Below, in pieces: positions 6,371 to 15,300 of a stretch of 21,679 nucleotides of DNA. The DNA is taken from contig JASICF010000384.1 in assembly GCA_030044775.1 (NCBI GenBank), positions 1-21,679 of the forward strand, read 5' to 3'. The translations under genes and the position numbers were made by a program. This DNA is from Candidatus Sulfotelmatobacter sp. (GTDB taxonomy: Bacteria; Acidobacteriota; Terriglobia; Terriglobales; Acidobacteriaceae). Within the stretch, counting starts at the first letter, position 1, and every line of letters starts with the position of its first letter. The notes under the pieces were generated by a model. The model saw only the letters and a list, made by a program, of their open reading frames with translations. It did not search any database and was not told the DNA's origin.

Positions 6371-9300
6371 TCAATGCGCATCTCCTTCGGCCGCAGCTTG
6401 CGCTCGGCCCGGCGGTGGAACCACCACAGTCGACAGATTATTCTCGACCGTCAGCTTGCGGAAGTCGGCCAGTTCGTGGCTTTGCAAGTCGTCCCATTGG
6501 CTGACAAACTCGGCGGTCTGCTTCTTCAGCTTTTCAAACTGGAGCTGCTCGGCTTCGGTTGGCGCGGAGTCGGCGGTGCCTAAATCCATTGCCAGAAACG
6601 CCCACTTCGCATCCAGCTGCGGAGGATACGCCAGCGAGTCTTCATTCGCGTCGATGGTCAGATTCGCAAATTCGTCGCGTACTGCAATCAATTTTGTATC
6701 GAGATCGTCGGCCGACGCCGCAATCATCTTTACGCTCGCATTTTCGGGCAATCTGCGTTTCAGCCCGAGTATCTGTGAACGCACATCCTGAATCTGGTTG
6801 ACGGTGTCATAGACGCGATTCAGTTCGTCATGAATCTGCATCTGCATCGCGTATTGCTGCTGCAGATCGGCTTCGCCGATTTTCACCCGCGGGTCGAGTT
6901 TCACTTCGAGCGGAGCAACCTGAGTCTCAGCACCTACAGTCAATTTCACCTGATATTTTCCCGGAGGAACGACCGCTCCCTCGGCTCCGAGGTTGTATTC
7001 CCAGAGGTAATATCCGGGAACGCGATGCGCTTCTTCGCCGCGAAGATCCCAAACGAAGCGGTTTAGTCCGGCTTCGGGCTTGATTTCTTTTTCCGGCTTC
7101 TTGTCATCGGGATCGGGAGGCTCATCCAGTGGCGCGGTTTTGAGGCTCGAATACTCGCGAATCGTTTTACCGGAAGCGTCGAGAATTTCGAGCTTCGCCT
7201 CCGTGCCATCTTTCGGTGCATCTTTCAGGTAGAAGTAAATGACCGCGCCAACCGGAGGGTTCTCTCCGGTTCGCTTCGACGCGTGACGTTCGCCGCTTTC
7301 GCCAGCTTGAATTCGGAACGCGGGATCGGGTGTATAGAGGTGAGCATTTTCCTTATCGATTTGATCTTTGTATTGGCGCAATGGGCCGATGTCATCCAGA
7401 ATCCAGAACGCGCGGCCGTGCGTGGCAACAACGAGGTCGTCATTTTTCACTACGAGGTCGTGAACCGGAGAAGGCGGCAAGTTTAATTTCAGCGGACGCC
7501 AGTTTGCTCCATCGTCCAAAGAAACATAAACTCCGCCTTCCGTTCCTGCATAAAGAAGCCCGCGCTTTTCTGGATCCTCGCGAACCGCGCGGGCGAAGGA
7601 ACCTTCGGGAATTCCGTTAACCAGCTTCGTCCAGGTCTTGCCGTAGTCGCTGGTCTTGTAAATGTAGGGGCGGAGATCGTCGCTCTGGTGCAGATCGGCG
7701 GCTACGTAGGCTGTACCCGCATCGAAGGGCGAGGCTTCCACCAGGCTGATGCGACTCCACTCCGGCAAATCTTTCGGGGTTACATTGCTCCAATTTTTCC
7801 CTTCATCGCGAGTCAGTTGAACCAGGCCGTCATCGGTTCCCACCCAGATGACGCCTTTAGTGATTGGCGACTCCGCGATGCTAAAGATCGTGTCGTAGTA
7901 CTCGGTGCCGGAATCGTCGAGCGTAATATCGCCGCCGGAGACAACCTGTTTGCTTTTGTCGTTGCGCGTGAGATCGGGACTGATCGCCTCCCAATGAACT
8001 CCTCCATCGGTGGTTTTAAACAAACGTTCGCCGCCGTGATAGAGCGTATTGGAATCGTGCGGAGAAATCAGGAGTGGCGCAGTCCACTGAAAACGATGCT
8101 CCAGCTTCGCTGCGCCATGAGCGTCAGATAGTTCCGGTTGTTCGGTGATCGATTTCGCCTGGCCGATGTGCCGATCGTAGCGGGTAAGGGTTCCCTGGTA
8201 ATCATCGGCGTAGACGATTTCGGGGTCGGGAGGATAGGGCGCGATGTAACCCGCTTCGCCGCCGCCAACGTCGTACCAGTCAGAACGATCGATGGATCCA
8301 TCGTCGCTGCGGCTTGCAATGGCGACAGACCCGCTGTCTTGCTGTGAGCCATAGACGCGATACGGCATCGCATTGTCGGTGATGACATGGTAGAACTGCG
8401 CCGTAGGCTGATTATTTTCCAGAGTCCAGTTCGTGCCACCATCGAGCGAGATGGTCACGCCGCCGTCGTTCGAAGCAATCATGCGCCGGGTATCTTTGGG
8501 ATCGATCCACAGACCGTGGTTATCGCCGTGCGGCACTTTCACTTTGTTGAAGAGGTGCCCGCCGTCGGTGGATTTGTAGCTATCCACATCCATGATGTAA
8601 ACGACATTTTCATTTTTCGGATCGGCGATGATGTGCATGTAATACCACGGCCGCTGCCATAGGCTGTGGCTGGGATTGACAAACTCCCAAGTGTCGCCGC
8701 CGTCATCGGAACGATACAAACCACCTACCGGAGTTTTGGCTTCGATTAATGCGTAGACGCGATCGGAGTTCGCTCCGACTGCGATTCCAATTCTTCCGTA
8801 GGGACCTTTGGGCAAGCCATGCTCTTCCAACCGTTTCCAGTTTGTGCCACCGTCAGTCGAGCGATAAAGCCCACTGCCAGTTCCGCCGTCATCGAGAGTC
8901 CATGAAGTGCGGCGGACCTGCCACAGCGCGGCAAAGACGATGCTGGAGTTGTGCGGATCGAAGGCTACATCGACGGCGCCAGTGTTGTCGTCTTTATAAA
9001 GAACCTTGTCCCAGGTTTTGCCGCCGTCGGTGGAGCGGAAGACGCCCCGCTCAGAGTTCGGTCCATAGGGATGACCCAGAGCGGCGACAAAAACGATGTC
9101 GGGATTATTGGGATCGATAATGACTTTGCCGATGGCGCGGCTGTCGCGCAAGCCGACATTCTTCCATGTCTTGCCTGCGTCGAGAGATTTGTAAACACCA
9201 TCGCCCTGCGAGATGTTCCCGCGCAGGCAGGCCTCTCCGGTTCCTACGTAAAGAACGTTGTGATCGGAATCGGAAACCGCGATGCTTCCAATCGAACCAG

Positions 9301-9700
9301 TTCCCTCTTTGTCAAAGATCGGCGACCACGTCGAACCGCCGTCGGTCGATTTCCACACTCCCCCGCCGGTCGCGCCAAAATAATATGTCGTAGGATCGCC
9401 CGGAATGCCAGCTGCCGTGAGAGATCGCCCACCGCGGAATGGACCAATGAGCCGGTACTTCATGCCCTTGAACGGCTTTTCCTGAGGATTTTCCGGCTCC
9501 TCTTCGGATTCCGCTTTTTGTGCCGGCGCGGTCGCTTTTGTCTGCGTAGACTGCGTTGGCTTAACTGCTTTTGATTGCCGCTCCGGCTTAGTCTGCGCGA
9601 GAGCAGCCAAACTGGCACATACCGCCAGCGCGAGCAGCAACGGCAAAGAGTGCAGTGCAGATTTCGGCAGTCTGGCGCCAAAAAACCTTAAAATTCCCAT
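6371..9700 (-). CDS. Secreted VPS10/sortilin-like Asp-box (BNR) propeller protein, paralogue A
   Basis: A 1109-residue protein. The start at 9700 is chosen because a G-rich Shine-Dalgarno (9707-9715) lies 6 nt upstream and a signal peptide follows (LLLALAVCASLAALAQ, cleavage near residue 35). A Lys/Thr/Gln/Glu-rich linker leads to the conserved start YRLIGPFRGGRS. At least eleven Asp-boxes (SxDxGxTW) follow, for example STDGGSTW, SLDAGKTW, SDDGGDTW, TSDYGKTW and SLDDGANW, which build two large propellers. GPFRGGR, VGTGEACLRGN and VATHGRAFWILDD are typical of a family often annotated as glycosyl hydrolase BNR or VPS10 domain. The C-terminal part is an Ig-like segment and a long helical region. 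No catalytic activity is shown by the sequence, so hydrolase labels should be treated with caution. It is a clear paralogue of the protein at 12345-15695. Confidence 0.9.
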   Translation of the reverse strand: MGILRFFGARLPKSALHSLPLLLALAVCASLAALAQTKPERQSKAVKPTQSTQTKATAPAQKAESEEEPENPQEKPFKGMKYRLIGPFRGGRSLTAAGIPGDPTTYYFGATGGGVWKSTDGGSTWSPIFDKEGTGSIGSIAVSDSDHNVLYVGTGEACLRGNISQGDGVYKSLDAGKTWKNVGLRDSRAIGKVIIDPNNPDIVFVAALGHPYGPNSERGVFRSTDGGKTWDKVLYKDDNTGAVDVAFDPHNSSIVFAALWQVRRTSWTLDDGGTGSGLYRSTDGGTNWKRLEEHGLPKGPYGRIGIAVGANSDRVYALIEAKTPVGGLYRSDDGGDTWEFVNPSHSLWQRPWYYMHIIADPKNENVVYIMDVDSYKSTDGGHLFNKVKVPHGDNHGLWIDPKDTRRMIASNDGGVTISLDGGTNWTLENNQPTAQFYHVITDNAMPYRVYGSQQDSGSVAIASRSDDGSIDRSDWYDVGGGEAGYIAPYPPDPEIVYADDYQGTLTRYDRHIGQAKSITEQPELSDAHGAAKLEHRFQWTAPLLISPHDSNTLYHGGERLFKTTDGGVHWEAISPDLTRNDKSKQVVSGGDITLDDSGTEYYDTIFSIAESPITKGVIWVGTDDGLVQLTRDEGKNWSNVTPKDLPEWSRISLVEASPFDAGTAYVAADLHQSDDLRPYIYKTSDYGKTWTKLVNGIPEGSFARAVREDPEKRGLLYAGTEGGVYVSLDDGANWRPLKLNLPPSPVHDLVVKNDDLVVATHGRAFWILDDIGPLRQYKDQIDKENAHLYTPDPAFRIQAGESGERHASKRTGENPPVGAVIYFYLKDAPKDGTEAKLEILDASGKTIREYSSLKTAPLDEPPDPDDKKPEKEIKPEAGLNRFVWDLRGEEAHRVPGYYLWEYNLGAEGAVVPPGKYQVKLTVGAETQVAPLEVKLDPRVKIGEADLQQQYAMQMQIHDELNRVYDTVNQIQDVRSQILGLKRRLPENASVKMIAASADDLDTKLIAVRDEFANLTIDANEDSLAYPPQLDAKWAFLAMDLGTADSAPTEAEQLQFEKLKKQTAEFVSQWDDLQSHELADFRKLTVENNLSTVVVPPPGRAQAAAEGDAH

Positions 9701-9741
9701 GAAAATCCCCCCCTCGAGAACGACCTTGTCATCATCGAGCA

Positions 9742-9760
9742 CGAAGACTGATTGTCTTCG
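9742..9760. repeat. Short perfect hairpin between ppk2 and paralogue A
   Basis: CGAAGAC (9742-9748) and GTCTTCG (9754-9760) are perfectly complementary around a 5-nt loop, TGATT. The hairpin adjoins the tandem repeats. No T-run follows on the minus strand, so a terminator role for ppk2 is not supported. Confidence 0.5.
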
Positions 9761-9828
9761 CCCTGATTCACTTCGCGCCCTGATTCACTTCGCGCCCCGA
9801 TTCACTTCGCGCCCTGATTCACTTCTTC
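9761..9828. repeat. Four 17-nt tandem repeats covering the ppk2 stop codon
   Basis: Four back-to-back 17-nt units: CCCTGATTCACTTCGCG at 9761 and 9778, CCCCGATTCACTTCGCG at 9795, and CCCTGATTCACTTCTTC at 9812. The last unit contains the ppk2 stop (9819-9821) and its two terminal Lys codons, so the array looks like repeated duplication of the ppk2 3' end. It is too short and lacks spacers, so it is not a CRISPR. Confidence 0.9.
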
Positions 9829-10694
9829 AGTAATGCCTTGCTCGCCTCGTGGATTTCCTTACGCTTGGCCGCATCCACTTTGGGATAGGAAAGACCGAGC
9901 TCTTCCAGCGTCTCCACGATCGCGGATGCTACTACGAGATGGGCAAACCATTTATGATCTGCCGGCACTATGTACCAGGGCGCATATTTTGTCGCGGTGT
10001 TGCGGATCGTTTCCTCGTAAGCTTGCTGGTAGTCATCCCAGTATCCCCGCTCGTGAATATCGGCAGAAGAAAATTTCCAATTCTTTCCGGGCTCCTCCAG
10101 CCGCGCTAGAAAACGCCGCTTCTGTTCTTTTTTAGACAGGTGAAGAAAGAATTTGCGAATGACAGTTCCGTTGCGCGCCAGGTGCCGCTCGAAGCTGTGA
10201 ATGTCCTGAAAACGCTCTTCCCATATTTTATTGGTCACCAACGAAGGCGGCAGCTTTTCGTTTTTCAAGATTTCGGCGTGGACGCGCACAATCAGCACCT
10301 CTTCGTAATACGAGCGGTTGAAGATACCGATATGGCCGCGCTCCGGCAATTGCAGGGTGGTGCGCCACAAGAAGTCATGCTGCAGTTCGGTCTCGGAAGG
10401 AACTTTGAAGGAATGCACCTGGCAGCCCTCGGGATTCACTCCCGACATCACGTGTTTGATCGTGCCGTCTTTGCCGGCCGCATCGAGAGCTTGAAAAATC
10501 AGCAGCAGCGACCACTGATCCTGCGCGTAAAGCTTGTCTTGCAGATCGGCCATGCGAGCGATGTCTTTCTGCAGCTTCTCGTCAGCTTCTTCTTTCGATT
10601 TGAATTGACCGCTGTCGGCGGGATCGAAATCTTTCAAGCGGAAGTGAGCGCCATCCTCTACCCGGAAGGATTTCGCGAGTTTGGCAGTTTTCAT
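9819..10694 (-). CDS. ppk2: Polyphosphate kinase 2 (polyphosphate:nucleotide phosphotransferase)
   Basis: A 291-residue cytoplasmic PPK2-family enzyme, which moves phosphate between polyphosphate and nucleoside mono- or diphosphates. The Walker A-like loop is FQALDAAGKDGTIKHVMSG (68-86), the Walker B-like segment is IGIFNRSYYEEVL (122-134), and the lid region carries KKEQKRRFLARL. NPEGCQVHSFKVPS is also typical, and length and motifs fit the PPK2 subfamily TIGR03709. The nucleotide preference (AMP, ADP or GDP) cannot be read reliably from the sequence. The ATG at 10694 starts MKTAKLAKSFRVEDG and has only a poor Shine-Dalgarno. It lies 79 nt after the persulfide dioxygenase gene and 118 nt before paralogue A, all on one strand. 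Confidence 0.93.
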   Translation of the reverse strand: MKTAKLAKSFRVEDGAHFRLKDFDPADSGQFKSKEEADEKLQKDIARMADLQDKLYAQDQWSLLLIFQALDAAGKDGTIKHVMSGVNPEGCQVHSFKVPSETELQHDFLWRTTLQLPERGHIGIFNRSYYEEVLIVRVHAEILKNEKLPPSLVTNKIWEERFQDIHSFERHLARNGTVIRKFFLHLSKKEQKRRFLARLEEPGKNWKFSSADIHERGYWDDYQQAYEETIRNTATKYAPWYIVPADHKWFAHLVVASAIVETLEELGLSYPKVDAAKRKEIHEASKALLKK

Positions 10695-10720
10695 GGTTGT
10701 GTCTGCTGAACCACGTAGCC

Positions 10721-10753
10721 GAAAGAAAAGCTTACATCCTTCTTGAAGCTCTC
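10721..10753 (-). terminator. Possible weak intrinsic terminator after the persulfide dioxygenase gene
   Basis: On the minus strand GAGAGCTT is followed after 12 nt by AAGCTTTT and then CTTTC. The stem is about 8 bp with two G-T pairs and a pyrimidine tail. It lies in the gap between the pdo stop and ppk2. The stem is AT-rich and weak, so readthrough into ppk2 is likely. Confidence 0.28.
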
Positions 10754-10773
10754 GATGTACCGGGGCTCAATGG

Positions 10774-12156
10774 TCATCGGTTCCCGGCTGTGACCTCGAG
10801 CTGCGCTTGCTGCCAGGCATCAAAGCCGCCGATCACGTCCGCGACGTTTTCAAAACCGGCGCGACGCAATAGACTGCAGGCAATGATGCTGCGGTATCCG
10901 CCCTTGCAGTGAACCGCGACCGGTACAGAACGATCGATTTCCGGCGGCGAAACCTTGAAATTATCCAAGGGCCACCAGGTCGCGTCTTTGATGTGGCCTG
11001 CTTCCCATTCCGACTCTCGACGCACGTCAAGCAATTGGAGTGTGCCATTTTCCAGTCGCTCGCGCAGAACCTCGGCTTTAATTTGCGGAATTGAAGACAG
11101 AGCAAAACCCGCCGCGTTCCAGGCAGCGACGCCTCCGTTCAGGTATCCCGAAACATTCTCGAGTCCGACGCGCGCCAACCGCATGCGTGCCTCCGCCAAA
11201 GCGGCATCCGAATCCGCAATCAAAACCGGATTCGCGGCCAGTCCCAATAGGGCTCCGGCCCAGGAAGCAAACTGCCCCGCTAAAGCGATGTTGATCGAAC
11301 CCGGAACATGAGACGCGGCGAACTTATCCCCGGCACGCACATCGAGCCCGATTGCGCCTTCGTCGATAAGCTTTTTCAATTCAACCGGCTCTATCGCGCG
11401 CAAGGGAAAAAGATCCGATAACGACGACGCCCCCGCGCGGTTGATCTCTGCGTCCTGCTGGAAATATTCGGGGCGGGTTGGCAAATTGCTGGTAAGTTGC
11501 TGGACGAATTCTTCCCTGCTCCTGATCTGCAAGGCGTAGTTCGTCATACGTTCGGTGCCGATGGTCGAAACCCGCTCGGCACGCATGTTGCGCCCGCAAA
11601 GAGATCCGGCCCCATGCGCCGGATAGACGAGAACCCGATCATCGAGCTTGAGAATTTTATTGTGCAGGCTGTCGTACAGCATTCCCGCCAGTTGCGCCGG
11701 AGTGTGACGCCTGGAAAGGTCAGGCCGTCCTACGTCGCCCAAAAACAATGTGTCTCCGGTCAGAACTGCCCAAGGCTCCGCGGATTTCTCTTCATCGGTG
11801 ATGACAAGACACATGCTTTCCGCCGTGTGGCCGGGAGTTTCTAGAACCGAAATCCGCACTTGCCCGACCTGCAACTGAAACCCGTCGCGTACGGCGACGT
11901 GCGGGAATCTGGCTCCCGCCTGTTCTCCAATGTAGATTTTTGCGCCGGTTCTCGAGGCAAGCTCGTTATGCCCGGAAACAAAATCAGCGTGCAGGTGAGT
12001 TTCGAAAATGTGGCGAATCACAACCTCATGTGCGGCGGCAGCCTGCAAATAAATCTCAACGTCGCGCTGAGGATCAACTACGATGGCTTCGCCCGCTGAA
12101 GCCAGCATGTATGAGGCATGCGCCAAACACCCGAGATAAAACTGTTCGAAGTACAT
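10774..12156 (-). CDS. Persulfide dioxygenase-rhodanese fusion (ETHE1/CstB-like MBL protein)
   Basis: A 460-residue protein with three parts. Residues 1-240 are an ETHE1-type metallo-beta-lactamase domain: H54, H56 and D58 (THLHADFVSGH), H110 (TPGHT), D135 (TGDTLFLGDVGRPD) and H181. This domain oxidises persulfide to sulfite with O2 and Fe(II). Residues about 254-350 are a rhodanese fold without the active Cys (VLIADSD, Asp at the Cys position). Residues about 356-455 are an active rhodanese with C417 in VHCKGGYRS. This PDO, pseudo-rhodanese, rhodanese order is that of CstB of Staphylococcus aureus, which makes thiosulfate from persulfide and sulfite. A role in sulfide or sulfane-sulfur detoxification in the cytoplasm follows from that family. 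The gene is divergent from the second VPS10 paralogue, and a palindrome lies in its leader. Confidence 0.92.
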   Translation of the reverse strand: MYFEQFYLGCLAHASYMLASAGEAIVVDPQRDVEIYLQAAAAHEVVIRHIFETHLHADFVSGHNELASRTGAKIYIGEQAGARFPHVAVRDGFQLQVGQVRISVLETPGHTAESMCLVITDEEKSAEPWAVLTGDTLFLGDVGRPDLSRRHTPAQLAGMLYDSLHNKILKLDDRVLVYPAHGAGSLCGRNMRAERVSTIGTERMTNYALQIRSREEFVQQLTSNLPTRPEYFQQDAEINRAGASSLSDLFPLRAIEPVELKKLIDEGAIGLDVRAGDKFAASHVPGSINIALAGQFASWAGALLGLAANPVLIADSDAALAEARMRLARVGLENVSGYLNGGVAAWNAAGFALSSIPQIKAEVLRERLENGTLQLLDVRRESEWEAGHIKDATWWPLDNFKVSPPEIDRSVPVAVHCKGGYRSIIACSLLRRAGFENVADVIGGFDAWQQAQLEVTAGNR

Positions 12157-12161
12157 AATTC

Positions 12162-12206
12162 TTTCACGCCGTGAAAACAGCCTATTTTATCTTGCCCGGT
12201 GAAAAA
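12162..12206 (-). promoter_or_regulatory. Candidate operator/promoter of the persulfide dioxygenase gene
   Basis: Just upstream of the ATG is a palindrome, TTTCAC-GCC-GTGAAA (12162-12176). A related half-site, CGGTGAAAAA (12197-12206), repeats CCGTGAAAAC (12169-12178) at a 28-nt step. Between them the minus strand has TAAAAT (12184-12189), a -10-like hexamer without a good -35. The arrangement suits a repressor, possibly persulfide-responsive by analogy with CstR/BigR control of such genes. That last step is inference, since no regulator gene is present. Confidence 0.35.
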
Positions 12207-12228
12207 CGGCACCATTAACTCTTTCCAG

Positions 12229-12257
12229 TTGTGCAATTTTGCGCAGAAGATTATTGT
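12229..12257 (+). promoter_or_regulatory. Possible promoter of the second VPS10 paralogue operon
   Basis: TTGTGC (12229-12234), a 17-nt spacer and TATTGT (12252-12257) form a weak sigma-70-like pair, leaving a leader of about 80 nt before the TTG start. Confidence 0.22.
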
Positions 12258-12329
12258 GTAGCCGTTATCAAGAGTCTCGTTCTCCGGTCTTGATGCTTCA
12301 CCTTTCCGTGCCTTGCCTGTGTAATTAAT

Positions 12330-12335
12330 AGGAGG
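12330..12335 (+). promoter_or_regulatory. Shine-Dalgarno supporting a TTG start
   Basis: AGGAGG lies 9 nt before TTG at 12345. No ATG or GTG lies near it in the frame before the signal peptide, so TTG is the likely start. Confidence 0.7.
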
Positions 12336-12344
12336 AACAAGAAC

Positions 12345-15300
12345 TTGCGAACCGCCCAACTCGCCGCTCTGATTCTCATTCTCGGCAGCCCAGTCCTTGC
12401 GCAGAAACACACTTCAAAACAGACTTCGGAATCTCAGAAGCAAGCATCCCAGGAAAAAACGGCGACTCCGGCAGCCCAGGCGGATTCACAAAAAGACACC
12501 GACGAAGCCGAAGAAAAAGGACCGTGGAAAAATCTGCAATATCGCCTTGTCGGCCCGTTTCGCGGGGGGCGCGTGGTGGCCGTGGCTGGAGTCGTCGGCC
12601 AGGATAACGTCTATTACTTTGGCTCAACCGCAGGCGGCGTGTGGAAGACGACTGATGGCGGCCTCAACTGGAAACCGATTTTCGACAAGATGAAAGATGC
12701 GTCACCATCGATTGGAGCGATCGGTGTGGCGGAGTCTGATCCAAATGTGATTTACGTCGGCACCGGGGAAGCCTGCATTCGCGGCAACATTGTCGGCGGC
12801 AACGGAGTGTACAAATCAATCGATGCCGGCAAGACCTGGAAATTCGTCGGGCTCGGCGACACGCATGCCATCGGCCGCCTGGCGGTGAATCCCAAGAATC
12901 CGGAGATCGCGTTTGTGGCCGCGCTCGGCCATCCTTTCGGCGATAACGAAGAGCGCGGAATCTTTCGTACGCAGGATGGCGGCAAGACCTGGCAGAAGGT
13001 TCTCTACAAGGACGACAAGACCGGCGGCATCGATGTCGTATTCGATCCCACGAATTCCAACATTCTTTTCGCGGGGCTCTGGCAAGCAAAGCGCACGCCG
13101 TGGAGTCTCGATAGCGGTGGTCCAGGCAGCGGGCTTTACCGTTCCATTGATGGTGGAACGACGTGGAAACAATTAAAGGGGCATGGATTGCCCGAGGGCA
13201 TTCTCGGCCGTATCGGCGTGACGGTTTCCGGCGCGAATCCGAATCGTGTCTACGCCGCAATCGAAGCCGAAAAGGGTGGAATCTACCGCTCCGACGACGG
13301 TGGTGATAGCTGGCAGTTGATGAACGGCGACCATCGCTTCACCCAGCGGGCGTGGTATTACATGCACATCTTCGCCGATCCCAAATCAGAAGACACGGTC
13401 TACATTCTCAACACTGGGGTTTATCGCTCGAATGATGGCGGTAAAACTTTCAGCCGCATCCGCGCACCCCATGGCGACAATCATGCTCTGTGGATCGATC
13501 CCAGTAATCCCAAACGCCTGATCAACGGGAATGACGGCGGAGCTACGGTTTCAATCGACGCAGGCGCAACCTGGACGTCCCTTTACAACCAGCCCACCGC
13601 GCAGTTTTATCATGTCGCAACTGACAACCGCTTTCCTTATTACATCTACGGCGCGCAGCAGGATAACTCGACTGTGGGCATCGCGAGCGCAAGCTCCGAA
13701 GGAGCGATCGACCGTCCGAACTGGTATGACGTGGGCGGAGGGGAAAGCGGCTATATCGCTCCCGATCCCACCGATCCTGAGATTGTTTACGCCGGCTCCT
13801 ACGGCGGTGATATCACACGCTACGACCATCACACTGGCGAAGAACAGCTGATCAACCCATGGCCAGTAAATCCAATCGGGTGGGCCGCGGCTGACCTGAA
13901 ATACAGGTTCCAATGGACAGAACCCATTGTCTTTTCGCCCCATGATCCGAAGACGATGTATTTTGCCGCGCAGGTGCTGTTCAAGACGACCGACGCCGGC
14001 ATGCACTGGACAATCATCAGCCCCGATCTCACGCGCAACGACAAAACAAAGCAACAGTCTTCCGGCGGACCACTTACCAAGGACAATACGGGTGTCGAAG
14101 TCTACGACACGATTTTTTCCGTCGTGGAATCACCGGTGCAGAAGGATTTGATCTGGGCCGGAACCGACGACGGCTTGATTCAGCTCACGCGCGATGGCGG
14201 CCAGCACTGGGAGAACGTAACTCCTAAGGCCATGCCCGAGTGGGGCACGGTGAGCATGATCGAGGCTTCCCCGCGTGATGCCGGTACGGCTTATGTGGCG
14301 GTGGAACGGCACAAATCCGACGACTTCACTCCTTATATCTTCAAGACAACCGACTTCGGAAAAACCTGGAGCAAGCTGGCGGAAGGAATTCCAGCGAACG
14401 ACTACGTTCATGCGGTGCGAGTTGATCCCCGGCATTTGAATTTGCTTTTCGCCGGAACGGAACAAGGCGTTTACGTTTCTTTCAATGACGGCGAGCATTG
14501 GCAGCCGCTGCAACTGAATCTGCCGACGGCTCCAGTTAACGACCTGGTGGTAAAGAACGACGACCTGGTAGTTGCGACGCATGGTCGCAGTTTCTGGGTT
14601 CTCGACGACATTACCTCGCTTGAACAGTACACAGATTCCATACCGCAGGAAGAAGCTCACTTGTTTACGCCCGCGGAAGCGAATCATACCGTCTTTCGTG
14701 GCGGGTTTTTCGCTCCCAGCGGTAATGTCGGCAAGAATCCGCCGGCAGGAGCGGTCATCGATTACTGGTTGAAAACCTCTCTGAAGAAGCCGGGCGAGGA
14801 AAAGACAGAAAATCCCAGTGGGAGCGGAGCCGGCGCGGCGAAGAACGGTTCGGATTCTGCCACTTCCGAAGAAAAGAAGAAAGACGAAGCACCCAAGATC
14901 ACCCTGGAGATTCTCGACTCTTCGGGCAAGGTCATTCGCAAATATCCAAAGAAAGAAGAGGCTGAGGACGAGGAGCAAGAAGAATTTCGCGGGAACGAGA
15001 ATGCCGACAAACTGCCTGCTGATGCGGGATTCAACCGCTTTGTCTGGGATCTTCGCTACGAAGGGGCGACAAAGGTTCCACATTCCGCACTGTGGGGCGG
15101 CGATACGGACGGTCCGGAAGCTTTGCCGGGAAAGTATGAGGTTCAGCTCACAGTCCTTGGCAAGACTTATACCGCGCCGCTTGAAATCAAACCGGACCCG
15201 CGGCTGAACGTCAGCCAGGAGGATCTGGCAAAACAGTTCGACCTCCTGATCAAGATTCGCGACAAGGTTACGCAAACCGATGATGCGATCATCCAGATTC

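Noticed and set aside
8951..9574. A 207-codon plus-strand frame opposite VPS10 paralogue A
   Set aside because: It lies antisense to the Asp-box gene and has no protein-like motifs; a shadow frame.
9761..9828. Possible CRISPR array
   Set aside because: The units are contiguous with no unique spacers and are only 17 nt long; it is a simple tandem duplication.
14130..15275. A 381-codon minus-strand frame opposite VPS10 paralogue B
   Set aside because: It mirrors a strongly supported gene in the other strand, has no recognisable domain and low-quality composition; a GC-driven shadow frame.
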